A stretch of DNA of 64,000 nt from Thermoanaerobacterium thermosaccharolyticum DSM 571 (GCF_000145615.1 NC_014410.1:1034001-1098000), one strand, 5' to 3'; counted from the stretch's first letter, positions 44,507-53,208 are shown. The notes: generated from the sequence alone by a model not told the origin. Translations and numbers: made by a program.

Positions 44507-44593
44507 GACATAATTATAGAACAAAATTAGCTCAAAGTGGCACATTTCATTACGTTTTGTGCCTTGAGCGAAGCGAAAGGAATGATTATAAAT

Positions 44594-45469
44594 ATGAAAA
44601 AAAATAGCAATACTTTAACTTTTTGGCTATTTTTAATACCTTCTTTATTTATTTTTATAAATGTTGTTATAATACCGTTTATTCTTGGGATTGCTTATTC
44701 ATTTACAGATTGGAATGGTTTCACATTTGCAGGCTCAAAATTTGTAGCTTTCAGTAACTATTTGAAAGTATTTAAGGATGATAATTTTTTAAATGCATTT
44801 TTATTGACGTTTAAATATGCTGTTATTATGGTTATTGTTTCAAATATTATAGGATTTTCATTAGCTCTTCTTGTAACTCGAAAAATGAAGACGAGAAATA
44901 TTTTGAGGTCTATTTTCTTCATGCCAAATCTTATAGGAGGGTTAATATTAGGATTTATATGGCAATTTATATTTACTAAGTTATTTGTGCAATTGGGTAA
45001 CGTGTTGCGCGCTTCAAATATATTTTTTAATTGGATAAATGATCCTAATATGGCCTTTTGGAGTATTGTCATTGTATCCGCATGGCAGATGTCTGGATAT
45101 GTGATGATTATTTACATCGCCGGTCTTGAAAGTATTAATCAAGATATTATAGAGGCATCTTTGATTGATGGAGCTGGACCTATTCGAAGATTATTTAATA
45201 TTATTCTGCCACTTACTGTTCCTTCTTTTACAATTAGCCTTTTTATAACATTGTCAAACTCATTTAAACAATATGATACAAATTTATCTCTTACAAATGG
45301 AGGACCATATGGTACGACTGAATTATTGACTATGAATATAGTTCAAACAGCGTATAAGCACAATCAATATGCAATAGCCCAATCTAAAGCTGTTGTGTTT
45401 TTTGTAGTAATTATGGTTATTACACTTGTACAGGTATATTTAACAAAGAAAAGAGAGGTTGAAATGTGA
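44594..45469 (+). CDS. Sugar ABC transporter permease, MalF type
   Basis: A 291-residue membrane protein with six predicted helices and the EAA loop 'EASLIDGAGPIRRLFNIILPLTVPSF' near residue 197-222, where it contacts the ATPase. I start at the ATG at 44594; AAAGGA lies about 12 bases upstream. Upstream codons in frame (from 44537) read into the insertion-element flank. It overlaps the next permease by 4 bases. With it and the GH65 enzyme it probably imports an alpha-glucosyl disaccharide. No binding protein or ATPase gene is adjacent. Confidence 0.9.
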   Translation: MKKNSNTLTFWLFLIPSLFIFINVVIIPFILGIAYSFTDWNGFTFAGSKFVAFSNYLKVFKDDNFLNAFLLTFKYAVIMVIVSNIIGFSLALLVTRKMKTRNILRSIFFMPNLIGGLILGFIWQFIFTKLFVQLGNVLRASNIFFNWINDPNMAFWSIVIVSAWQMSGYVMIIYIAGLESINQDIIEASLIDGAGPIRRLFNIILPLTVPSFTISLFITLSNSFKQYDTNLSLTNGGPYGTTELLTMNIVQTAYKHNQYAIAQSKAVVFFVVIMVITLVQVYLTKKREVEM

Positions 45470-46314
45470 TGGAAAAAGCCAAGAGAGGTATATCTATTCT
45501 TGAAATATTTGGTTGGATATTAACACTATTTGTTATATTTCCAGTTTATATTATGGTTATTAATTCTTTTAAAGACAGAAAAGAAATATTTACAAGTGAA
45601 TTAAGTTTGCCTTCATCACTCAACTTTACTTATTATATTCAGGCTATTCAGAAGATGAATTTTTTGACTGCATTGGGAAATTCATTGTTTATAACTGTGA
45701 CAAGCGTTGTGTTTATAATTATATTGTCATCGATGGCAGCATGGGTTCTTGAAAGAAATAAAACTACTGTTTCAAATGTCATATTTTATACTTTAGTTGC
45801 TACCATGCTCATACCTTTTCAGTCAGTAATGATACCTCTTGTACAGTATTTAAGCAAATGGCAGATACCTGGTATTAACTTTTCATTAATTGATACACGA
45901 TATGGTCTAATTTTTATGAATATAGGATTTGGAATAGGTATGTCCACATTTTTGTTTCACGGGTTTATTAAAAATGTACCGCTGGAGATGGAAGAAGCAG
46001 CGACAATAGACGGATGTAGTAAATTTCAACTTTTTTGGAGAATAGTTTTTCCTAATCTTAAACCTATTATTGTAACTGTCGCCATATTAAATGTTATTTC
46101 ACTTTGGAATGACTATTTGCTTCCATCATTGGTTTTGCGCAGCCCTAATTTAAGGACGATTCCATTGTCGACATTTTTCTTCTTTGGTGAGTTTACAATA
46201 GAGTGGAATTTGGCTTTGGCTGGTTTAGTGCTGACTATAATACCTGTTATTATTTTCTATCTATTCTCTCAAAAGTACATCATTAAAGGTGTAATGGCTG
46301 GTGCTATTAAGTAG
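45466..46314 (+). CDS. Sugar ABC transporter permease, MalG type
   Basis: A 282-residue membrane protein with six helices and the EAA loop 'EEAATIDGCSKFQLFWRIVFPNLKPI'. The N-terminal 'FPVYIMVINSFKDRKEIF' is typical of MalG partners. Start codons are GTG at 45466 (4-base GTGA overlap with the first permease, good spacing to AGAGG) or ATG at 45469. It forms a heterodimer with the upstream permease; the substrate is inferred from the GH65 gene 40 bases downstream. Confidence 0.92.
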   Translation: MMEKAKRGISILEIFGWILTLFVIFPVYIMVINSFKDRKEIFTSELSLPSSLNFTYYIQAIQKMNFLTALGNSLFITVTSVVFIIILSSMAAWVLERNKTTVSNVIFYTLVATMLIPFQSVMIPLVQYLSKWQIPGINFSLIDTRYGLIFMNIGFGIGMSTFLFHGFIKNVPLEMEEAATIDGCSKFQLFWRIVFPNLKPIIVTVAILNVISLWNDYLLPSLVLRSPNLRTIPLSTFFFFGEFTIEWNLALAGLVLTIIPVIIFYLFSQKYIIKGVMAGAIK

Positions 46315-46354
46315 AAAAGTTAACTGATTATATATAGAAAGTGTGGAGGTTCAT

Positions 46355-48700
46355 ATGAAAAAATCAATATATCCGTACGAAGAATGGAAAATAAGAGAGA
46401 ATGCCTTTGATATTAATATGAATTATCGAAATGAAACTATTTTTTCTTTAGGAAATGGATACTTTGGAATGAGAGGAACATTTGAAGAAGGGTATACGGG
46501 ACCTGATGATACAACATTTAATGCGACATATATAAATGGTTTCTACGAGGTTTATGACATTAAATATACAGAAGGTGGATATGGCTTTCCAAGCTATGGA
46601 GAAGCAATGGTAAATGTTGCTGATAGTAAAATAATTAAATTATTTATAGATAATGAACCATTTGATATATTAAAGGGAAATTTAATCTTATATGAGAGAG
46701 TACTTGACATGAAAGAAGGATTTACTGAAAGGAAGCTGTTATGGGAAACAGAAACGGGAAAGAGGATAGAGATTATAGTTAGAAGATTGATTTCATTTAA
46801 AAGGCAACACCTTGGGGTCATAGTGTTTTTGTTTAAGCCAATTAATTTTAGTGGTAATGTAAAATTGATTTCAGAGATAGATGGCAACATCAATTATAGA
46901 AATGAATCAGAAGACGTTCGTGTTGGGAGCAATATGCAGGGCAAAGTGATGGAAACTCTGGAAAGTCAAGTAGATAGTTATTTAGGCTGGATAATGCAGA
47001 GCACGAAAAGAAGCAAACTAAAATATGTATGTTCATTTAACCATGAGATAAAAACCAAAAATCAATTTAAATTTGTAAATTATAGATATGAAGATAAGGT
47101 GGGCATTGAATTTAACATAGACGCTAGAAAAGGTGAGACATTTGAGCTGACTAAGTATATTTCATACTATACATCAAGGGAGTGTGCAGAAGATTGTATA
47201 ATAGATGAGGCATTAAAAGAAGTTGAAAATGCTAAAAGGATTGGTGTAGATATCATTTTTAAAGAACAATCTGATTACCTAAATGAATTTTGGGCTGATG
47301 CAGATGTAGTTATAGATGGCGATATTTCATTACAGCAGGGTATAAGGTATAATGAATTTCAGCTTCTTCAATCGGTGTCTAAAAATGATATTACTAATAT
47401 ATGTGCTAAAGGATTGACAGGTGAAGGATATGAGGGTCACTACTTCTGGGACTCGGACATTTATATTATGCCATTTTTTCTTTATACAAAACCTGAAATA
47501 GCCAAGAACTTTGTTATGTTTCGGTATAATTTGCTTGATGCGGCGAGAAAAAGGGCAAAAGAATTAGGTTATAAAGGTGCTCTCTATCCTTGGAGGACAA
47601 TCGATGGACCTGAATGTTCCTCTTATTTTCCGGCTGGTACAGCCCAATACCATATTAATTCTGATATAGTACTGTCCATTAAAAAATATGTTGAAGCAAC
47701 TTTAGATTACGATTTTTTATTTAAGTATGGTGCTGAAGTTGTTTTTGAAACAGCAAGGCTATGGATAAGCATTGGCTCTTACATCCCTCTTAAAAACAAT
47801 AAGTTCTGCATAAATTGTGTTACTGGTCCTGATGAGTATACAGCTTTGGTAGATAATAATGCATATACAAATTACATGGCACAGATGAATTTAGAATATG
47901 CGTATTTTGTCGCAAAGGAAATGATTAAAAAAGCTCCAGACGACTATAAAAGAATTTCTGAGAAGATAAGCCTTAGCGATGATGAACTAGAAGAATGGAA
48001 TATTGCGGCACAGAACATGTATCTGCCTTATTCAGCTGAATTAAATATTATTCCACAAGATGATAGCTTTTTATATAAGGAAAAATTGAATGTAAAAGAT
48101 TTAGAAAGTGAGAAGCCTCTTTTGCTTCACAGGCATTATCTTAACATATATAGATATCAGATATGTAAACAGCCTGATGTATTGCTATTGATGTATCTTA
48201 GAAGAGAACTTTTTAGCATTGACGAAATAAAGCGAAATTACGATTATTATGAACCTATAACAACCCATGATTCGTCTTTATCGCCAGCAATATTTAGCAT
48301 ATTGGCAAATGAAGTCGGCTATTATGAAAAGGCATACGATTATTTTATGATGACGGCGAGGATGGATTTGGATGATTACAATGGAAATGTTAAAGATGGG
48401 ATACACACTGCTTGCATGGCAGGTGCCTGGAGTGCAATTATAAATGGTTTTGGCGGAATGATGACATATCCTGATGGGCTTCATTTTATGCCTAATATTC
48501 CTGTTGGGTGGAGATTGCTATCATACAATGTTAAGTATAAGAATTGTAAATTGCACGTTGATATAACTCAAGATAAGATATCATTTTTATTGATAGACGG
48601 CGCAGAAATGAGGATCTACTTGTACGATGAAGAAATATTGCTATCGAATGGCCTAAAAGTTGAAAAAGAGGTGAAAAAACTTGAAGAACAAAGGTATTAA
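46355..48700 (+). CDS. GH65 disaccharide phosphorylase (kojibiose/nigerose/trehalose type)
   Basis: A 781-residue cytosolic GH65 enzyme that splits an alpha-glucoside with phosphate to give beta-glucose 1-phosphate. Features: N-terminal beta-sandwich domain (to about 270) with 'NGYFGMRGTFEEGY', (alpha/alpha)6 barrel with 'GLTGEGYEGHYFWDSDIYIMPFF' near 358, catalytic acid E494 in 'CVTGPDEYTALVDNNAYTN', then 'LLLHRHYLNIYRYQICKQPDVLLLMYL' and a C-terminal beta-sheet domain. Only the family, not the disaccharide, can be told. pgmB, which uses the product, overlaps its end by 20 bases. GGAGGT lies 5 bases before the ATG. Confidence 0.92.
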   Translation: MKKSIYPYEEWKIRENAFDINMNYRNETIFSLGNGYFGMRGTFEEGYTGPDDTTFNATYINGFYEVYDIKYTEGGYGFPSYGEAMVNVADSKIIKLFIDNEPFDILKGNLILYERVLDMKEGFTERKLLWETETGKRIEIIVRRLISFKRQHLGVIVFLFKPINFSGNVKLISEIDGNINYRNESEDVRVGSNMQGKVMETLESQVDSYLGWIMQSTKRSKLKYVCSFNHEIKTKNQFKFVNYRYEDKVGIEFNIDARKGETFELTKYISYYTSRECAEDCIIDEALKEVENAKRIGVDIIFKEQSDYLNEFWADADVVIDGDISLQQGIRYNEFQLLQSVSKNDITNICAKGLTGEGYEGHYFWDSDIYIMPFFLYTKPEIAKNFVMFRYNLLDAARKRAKELGYKGALYPWRTIDGPECSSYFPAGTAQYHINSDIVLSIKKYVEATLDYDFLFKYGAEVVFETARLWISIGSYIPLKNNKFCINCVTGPDEYTALVDNNAYTNYMAQMNLEYAYFVAKEMIKKAPDDYKRISEKISLSDDELEEWNIAAQNMYLPYSAELNIIPQDDSFLYKEKLNVKDLESEKPLLLHRHYLNIYRYQICKQPDVLLLMYLRRELFSIDEIKRNYDYYEPITTHDSSLSPAIFSILANEVGYYEKAYDYFMMTARMDLDDYNGNVKDGIHTACMAGAWSAIINGFGGMMTYPDGLHFMPNIPVGWRLLSYNVKYKNCKLHVDITQDKISFLLIDGAEMRIYLYDEEILLSNGLKVEKEVKKLEEQRY

Positions 48701-49340
48701 ATACAAAGGTATAATATTTGACTTAGATGGCGTTATAACAGATACTGCTGAGTACCATTATCTTGCATGGAAAAAGTTAGCAGATGAACTTAATATTTAT
48801 TTTGATAGAAAAATAAATGAGAATTTAAAAGGGGTTAGCCGACTTGAATCATTAGAAATAATATTAAAAAATAGCGATAAAGTTTTTAGCGATGAAGAAA
48901 AGCATTATTTAGCAGATAAGAAAAATGATTATTATAAGGAAATGATAAAAAAAATAACGCCCCAAGACATACTACCTGGTGTATGCGACTTAATAAATAA
49001 TTTAAAGGAAAGAGAAATTAAAATTGCCGTAGCATCTGTAAGCAAAAATGCAAAAACTGTTCTTGACAATCTTGGACTTTTAGATTCTTTTGATTATATC
49101 GTGGATGCAGAGAAGATAAAGAATGGAAAACCGGATCCTGAAATTTTTTTAAATGCAGCAGACGGCATTAAAGTAGAACCTTGCTGTTGTATTGGCATAG
49201 AGGATTCCAAAGCTGGAATAGAAGCTATAAATAGAGCAGGAATGCTATCAGTAGGGGTCGGCAATCCAGAGACAGTGGAGGAAGCAGATATTATACTTAA
49301 GGATTTAAGCAATCCTTCAGACTTATTAAATCTCATATAA
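48681..49340 (+). CDS. pgmB: Beta-phosphoglucomutase
   Basis: A 219-residue HAD enzyme converting beta-glucose 1-phosphate to glucose 6-phosphate. The nucleophile motif 'FDLDGVITDTAEYHYLAW' gives D14 and D16 and the beta-PGM cap signature. 'VASVSKNAKTVLDNLGL' holds the Ser motif, 'KNGKPDPEIF' the lysine, and 'GIEDSKAGIEAINRAGM' the final acids. The start is TTG at 48681 behind GAGGTG, inside the GH65 gene. Pairing with an inverting GH65 phosphorylase is the standard pathway. Confidence 0.95.
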   Translation: MKNKGIKYKGIIFDLDGVITDTAEYHYLAWKKLADELNIYFDRKINENLKGVSRLESLEIILKNSDKVFSDEEKHYLADKKNDYYKEMIKKITPQDILPGVCDLINNLKEREIKIAVASVSKNAKTVLDNLGLLDSFDYIVDAEKIKNGKPDPEIFLNAADGIKVEPCCCIGIEDSKAGIEAINRAGMLSVGVGNPETVEEADIILKDLSNPSDLLNLI

Positions 49341-49349
49341 AGTTGTAAT

Positions 49350-49405
49350 AATAACCGCCCACAGGAATAAATTAATTATAGATTATAGTTGGGAGGTTAT
49401 TTTTT
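49350..49405 (+). terminator. Hairpin that ends pgmB and sequesters the next ribosome site
   Basis: Arms AATAACC-G-CCCA (49350-49361) and TGGG-A-GGTTATT (49390-49401) pair with one internal mismatch around a 28-nt loop, followed by T residues up to the GTG at 49406. The 3' arm contains the GGGAGG ribosome site of the deacetylase gene. It could be a terminator, a translation switch, or both. Confidence 0.6.
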
Positions 49406-50182
49406 GTGAAAATATATTTTGTAAAGAAAAGCGTTATTGTCAATTTATTTGCTGTTTTTGTACTAGCATTTATCTCCGTTTTATATTTCAATTATGGGAT
49501 ACCACCTGTAGTGAGGACTTTTTTGAATATTAATAGGCAACTTCCGATTTATAGTGTTGATATACCTGATAGAAGAGTTGCGATTTCATTTGACGCATCG
49601 TGGGGCAGTGATAAAACAGAAAGAATATTGCAAATACTTAGGAACAAAAACGTTAGGGTTACATTTTTTTTGACGGGGTTGTGGGTTGACAAGTATCCCG
49701 ATTTGGTTAAAAAGATATCTGAAGAAGGCCATGACGTCGAAAATCACAGCAATACACATCCTCACATGACTCAATTAAGTGATAGCCAAATAGTCAATGA
49801 ATTAAAAGTTAATGAAGAAAAGATTGTCAAGCTAACGGGTAAAAAGCCATATTTATTTAGACCACCTTTTGGTGATTACAACGATAAAGTCATTATAACA
49901 GCAAAAAGCCTAGGATATTATACGATACAGTGGGATGTTGATTCTCTTGACTGGAAAGATCTCAATACTGAGGCTATAATAAATAGAGTATTACCAAACG
50001 TAAAAAAAGGGTCTATAATATTGTTTCACAATAATGGCGATTTTACAGCGGATGCACTTCCTTATATTATAGATAAGTTAAAAGAAAATGGGTATCAAAT
50101 AGTTCCAATAAGCCAGCTTATTTATAAAGAAAATTATTATATCGATCATGAGGGAAGACAGCATTTAAATCAAAATCAATAA
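49406..50182 (+). CDS. NodB-type polysaccharide deacetylase, PdaB-like
   Basis: A 258-residue protein with an N-terminal membrane anchor (about 10-30) and an extracellular NodB domain. Motifs: 'AISFDASWG' in place of the usual TFDDG (the metal-binding second Asp is Ala), 'HSNTHPH' with the H-x3-H pair, 'RPPFGDYN', 'WDVDSLDW' and 'ILFHNN'. This form is common in clostridia and related to the sporulation protein PdaB. It may remove acetyl groups from peptidoglycan, but the altered motif 1 makes activity uncertain. The start is GTG at 49406. Confidence 0.82.
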   Translation: MKIYFVKKSVIVNLFAVFVLAFISVLYFNYGIPPVVRTFLNINRQLPIYSVDIPDRRVAISFDASWGSDKTERILQILRNKNVRVTFFLTGLWVDKYPDLVKKISEEGHDVENHSNTHPHMTQLSDSQIVNELKVNEEKIVKLTGKKPYLFRPPFGDYNDKVIITAKSLGYYTIQWDVDSLDWKDLNTEAIINRVLPNVKKGSIILFHNNGDFTADALPYIIDKLKENGYQIVPISQLIYKENYYIDHEGRQHLNQNQ

Positions 50183-50481
50183 AATTTTATAAAGTTCTAT
50201 AATAGTAATTGCAAAAAAACAAGATTAATGATATTATTTTATATAATATTGAGGAAAATAATAATGCAAAAGTATTTTGATGCCGACAATAATTAATTTT
50301 ACATAAGAACTATTTCGTAATATTTCATATTGAGGTTGGGTGATTTGATGAAGTTTGTTTTTTTATTATTTAATATCGCCGTAAAACGATTAAATATTTT
50401 AACTAACCTGTCATAAATGCTCTTCATTGATAATATTAATATCATAAGAAGGTACACATGATGGAAGGGGAGAGTAAACAG
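50183..50481. other. AT-rich intergenic region before the SSB-like gene
   Basis: About 300 bases of AT-rich sequence without a recognised gene. It holds several TATAAT-like boxes, no strong hairpin, and one short possible reading frame (50348-50416). Confidence 0.5.
50348..50416 (+). CDS. Possible 22-residue small protein
   Basis: An ATG at 50348 stands 6 bases after GGGTG, and the frame runs 22 codons to TAA. The product would be a short hydrophobic-then-basic peptide (starts MKFVFLLFNIA). No family is recognised; chance is quite possible. Confidence 0.2.
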   Translation: MKFVFLLFNIAVKRLNILTNLS

Positions 50482-51141
50482 ATGGCAGGAAATATTTTAG
50501 GAAATAATATGGTAAATGTAACTGGTAAAATTGTCAATGACTTAGAATTTAGTCATGAGCTTTATGGTGAGCAATTTTACAATTTTATACTTGAAGTACC
50601 TAGATTAAGTGATGTAAAAGACATGCTTCCGATTACTATATCAAACAGGCTATTCGAAGGAATAAATTTAGGCCCTGGTACTAGAGTAAAAATTGATGGA
50701 CAGTTAAGATCGTATAATAGACAATCACCAAATGGGGGGAAAAATAGGTTAATACTGACTATTTTTGCAAGGGATATTATGGTTGTAAGTGATGATGAAT
50801 ACATAAAGAATCCTAATGAGATATTTTTAGATGGATTTATATGTAAAGATCCAGTCTATCGAACAACTCCATTTGGAAGGGAAATATCTGATTTACTTAT
50901 AGCTGTCAATAGACCATATAGTAAGTCTGATTATATTCCTGTTATAGCATGGGGGAGAAATGCAAGATTTTGCGAAAAATTAAAAGTCGGTGATCGAATA
51001 AAATTATGGGGAAGAGTACAAAGCAGGGAATATCAAAAAAGAGGAGAAAATAATGAAATTATAACTAGAACTGCGTATGAGGTATCAATAACTAAAATGG
51101 AAAAGGCTAATAAAGATGAATTGATTTCAACAGAGCAATAA
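50482..51141 (+). CDS. Single-stranded DNA-binding-like protein with two OB folds
   Basis: A 219-residue protein with two SSB-type OB domains in tandem: the first about residues 8-105 ('NMVNVTGKIVNDLEF...FYNFILEVPRLS...LPITISNRLF'), the second about 115-205 ('NEIFLDGFICKDPVYRTTPFGREISDLLIAVNR...YIPVIAWG'). There is no acidic C-terminal tip like that of canonical SSB, so it is an SSB paralogue. I start at the ATG at 50482 (AGGGGAG 9 bases upstream); ATG codons at 50458 and 50461 are alternatives. Followed by cobO after 29 bases. Confidence 0.78.
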   Translation: MAGNILGNNMVNVTGKIVNDLEFSHELYGEQFYNFILEVPRLSDVKDMLPITISNRLFEGINLGPGTRVKIDGQLRSYNRQSPNGGKNRLILTIFARDIMVVSDDEYIKNPNEIFLDGFICKDPVYRTTPFGREISDLLIAVNRPYSKSDYIPVIAWGRNARFCEKLKVGDRIKLWGRVQSREYQKRGENNEIITRTAYEVSITKMEKANKDELISTEQ

Positions 51142-51170
51142 ACATTTATAAACAAAAGGAGAGATAAGTA

Positions 51171-51698
51171 TTGAAAAACGGTCTCATTCAAATATATACA
51201 GGAGATGGAAAAGGCAAGACTACTGCAGCTATTGGACTTGGTGTTAGAGCATTGGGGAGAAATTACAAAATATATATGGTGCAATTTTTAAAAGGACGTG
51301 ATACTGGAGAACTTCATATATTAAACAATTATGAGAATTTTAAGGTATTTCGCTTTCAATCTAGTGAAAAGTTTTTCTTTCAAATGACTGAAGAGGAAAA
51401 AAATATACTTAAGGATGAAATGCATAAAGCATATGAATTTATAGAAGATATTTTAAAAAATAGTGAATGTGATATGCTCATATTAGATGAAATAATGGGG
51501 GTAATACATAATAACATATATTCTGTAGATGATGTACTTAAACTTATGAGGGAAAAACCTGATACGATGGAAATGGTTCTGACAGGAAGAAATGCTCCAA
51601 AAGAGTTAATCGAGAATGCTGATCTTGTTACAGAGATGAAACTTATAAAACATCCATATGAAAAAGGTATTCCAGCAAGATACGGCATAGAATTTTAA
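51171..51698 (+). CDS. cobO: Corrinoid (cob(I)alamin) adenosyltransferase, CobA/CobO type
   Basis: A 175-residue ATP:corrinoid adenosyltransferase of the BtuR/CobO family, which adds the 5'-deoxyadenosyl ligand. The P-loop is GDGKGKTT at 11-18; 'MVQFLKGRDTGEL' and 'DMLILDEIMGVIHNNI' follow, and it ends 'HPYEKGIPARYGIEF', all family marks. The start is TTG at 51171 behind AAAGGAGAG. No other cobalamin gene is near. Confidence 0.9.
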   Translation: MKNGLIQIYTGDGKGKTTAAIGLGVRALGRNYKIYMVQFLKGRDTGELHILNNYENFKVFRFQSSEKFFFQMTEEEKNILKDEMHKAYEFIEDILKNSECDMLILDEIMGVIHNNIYSVDDVLKLMREKPDTMEMVLTGRNAPKELIENADLVTEMKLIKHPYEKGIPARYGIEF

Positions 51699-51720
51699 AA
51701 CCCGGCAAAAACCGGGTTTT
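51697..51720. terminator. Bidirectional terminator between cobO and dapH
   Basis: A perfect 9-bp stem AAAACCCGG/CCGGGTTTT with 6-nt loop, overlapping the cobO stop codon and abutting the dapH stop. Confidence 0.9.
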
Positions 51721-52434
51721 TTATCCTCTTAAATCATCTAGAAGTTTAGTTTTCTCTTTTGTTTTTTCATCTTTTATTTTAACAATCTTTGCAGGGACAC
51801 CAGCAACTACAGTGTTTGGAGGAACATCTTCTGTAACTACAGAACCTGCTGCAACTACAGCGTCATGGCCTACTCTCACACCTTCAAGCAATACAGCATT
51901 TGCTCCGATTAACACATTGTCTTCAACAATTACAGGTATGCTGCTGGGAGGTTCAAGTACACCTGCGATAACGGCACCAGCGCCAACATGCACATTTTTG
52001 CCGATTATTCCTCTTGCGCCAACAACTGCATTCATGTCTATCATAGAGTTTTCTCCGATTTCAGCACCTATATTTATAATTGCCCCCATCATTATTACAG
52101 CGTTTTTGCCTATTTTAACTCTGTCACGAATAATTGCACCAGGCTCAATGCGGGCATTTAAGTCTTTTATATCCAGCAATGGTATTGCAGAATTGCGTCT
52201 ATCGTATTCCAAATGATAATTTTTAATTTTATCTTTATTTTCATCCAGAAGCTTTTTTAAGTCGTCTAGTTCACCGAAGATTATCTTAAAATCACCACTG
52301 CCAAATACTTTAAATGTTTTTTCATCAACGTCGATGTTTCCGCTTATATAAGCTTTTACAGGAGTCGATTTTTTTGACTCCTTTATGAATTTTGCTATCT
52401 CATATGGATTTGTCATTTCATCTTTTGAGCTCAA
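51721..52434 (-). CDS. dapH: Tetrahydrodipicolinate N-acetyltransferase
   Basis: A 237-residue enzyme of the acetyl branch of the diaminopimelate pathway. After an N-terminal alpha/beta part, left-handed beta-helix hexapeptide repeats run from about 93 to 215 ('[33 protein letters not shown]...'). The terminal '[13 protein letters not shown]' is typical. The start is TTG at 52434 with AAGGATG 7 bases upstream, six bases after the dapB stop. It is the last gene of the asd-dapA-dapB-dapH operon. Confidence 0.95.
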   Translation of the reverse strand: MSSKDEMTNPYEIAKFIKESKKSTPVKAYISGNIDVDEKTFKVFGSGDFKIIFGELDDLKKLLDENKDKIKNYHLEYDRRNSAIPLLDIKDLNARIEPGAIIRDRVKIGKNAVIMMGAIINIGAEIGENSMIDMNAVVGARGIIGKNVHVGAGAVIAGVLEPPSSIPVIVEDNVLIGANAVLLEGVRVGHDAVVAAGSVVTEDVPPNTVVAGVPAKIVKIKDEKTKEKTKLLDDLRG

Positions 52435-52440
52435 ATATTA

Positions 52441-53196
52441 TCATCCTTTCTTGACAAGTGATTCCATATCGTATAATCCGGGCTTTTGATTTACTAGAAA
52501 TTTTGCTGCAAAAAGAGCGCCATTGCCGAATATTTCTCTGGATCTGGCAGAATGACTGATTTTTATAATTTCATCATGGCCCGCAAAAATTACTTCATGC
52601 TCGCCAACAACAGTACCACCTCTTAGAGCATGAATTCCTATCTCATTTTTATCCCGCAAATCCGTCTTGGAGTGTCTGCCATATACGTATTCTTTTTTAT
52701 CGTTAAGTACTTTATTGATGGTATCAGCTATTAAAAGGGCAGTTCCACTTGGTGAATCTTTTTTCATATTGTGGTGCATTTCCAATATTTCTATATCGAA
52801 ATCATTGCTTAAAACTTTTGCAGCCTCTTTAACTAAACTGAGAAGCACATTTATGCCTAATGACATGTTGACAGATCTAAATACAGGTATATATTTTGAT
52901 GCTTCAATAACAGAATTAATTTCTTCATCATCAAGACCTGTTGTAGCAACTACGACAGGTAAATTTTTGCTTACTGCGGCTTTTAGCAATTGTGGCACAG
53001 CAGTATGATATGAAAAATCTATGACTACATCTGCATCTTCATTTACTTCATCAAGGCTTTTGTATACAGGAAATCCACATTGACATTGATTTTGGTCAAT
53101 TCCAGCAACAACTTCAAAGTCTGGGCTTGAAGAAGCCATGCTTGCAACCACTTTGCCCATTTTTCCACAGCATCCGTTTATAATGACTCTTATCAT
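52441..53196 (-). CDS. dapB: 4-Hydroxy-tetrahydrodipicolinate reductase
   Basis: A 251-residue NAD(P)H-dependent reductase. The N-terminal nucleotide loop is 'IINGCCGKMGKVV', a Cys-containing variant of GxxGxxG. Then 'VVIDFSYHTAVPQLL', 'PVVVATTGLDDEEI', 'EILEMHHNMKKDSPSGTAL' with the catalytic His pair and Lys, and 'IHALRGGTVVGEHEV' follow. AAGGAGG lies about 7 bases before the ATG. dapA ends 12 bases upstream. Confidence 0.96.
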   Translation of the reverse strand: MIRVIINGCCGKMGKVVASMASSSPDFEVVAGIDQNQCQCGFPVYKSLDEVNEDADVVIDFSYHTAVPQLLKAAVSKNLPVVVATTGLDDEEINSVIEASKYIPVFRSVNMSLGINVLLSLVKEAAKVLSNDFDIEILEMHHNMKKDSPSGTALLIADTINKVLNDKKEYVYGRHSKTDLRDKNEIGIHALRGGTVVGEHEVIFAGHDEIIKISHSARSREIFGNGALFAAKFLVNQKPGLYDMESLVKKG

Positions 53197-53208
53197 ATTA
53201 TGGCCTCC

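Larger units (their letters stand above)
42977..44537 (-). mobile_element. IS110-family insertion element with bridge RNA
   Basis: A roughly 1.56-kb element on the minus strand: left end, 5' noncoding RNA region, DEDD recombinase, short right end. I place its ends at two CT dinucleotides on the minus strand (plus-strand AG at 44536-44537 and 42977-42978). The support is threefold. First, TGTGCCACT at the left flank recurs in the noncoding region (44391-44399). Second, GTTTGCT at the right end recurs at 44459-44465. Third, joining right end-CT-left end makes TTGCTT-16 bp-TATAAT. IS621, the model for this family, uses a CT core and a junction promoter. No target duplication is seen, as expected. 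Confidence 0.8.
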
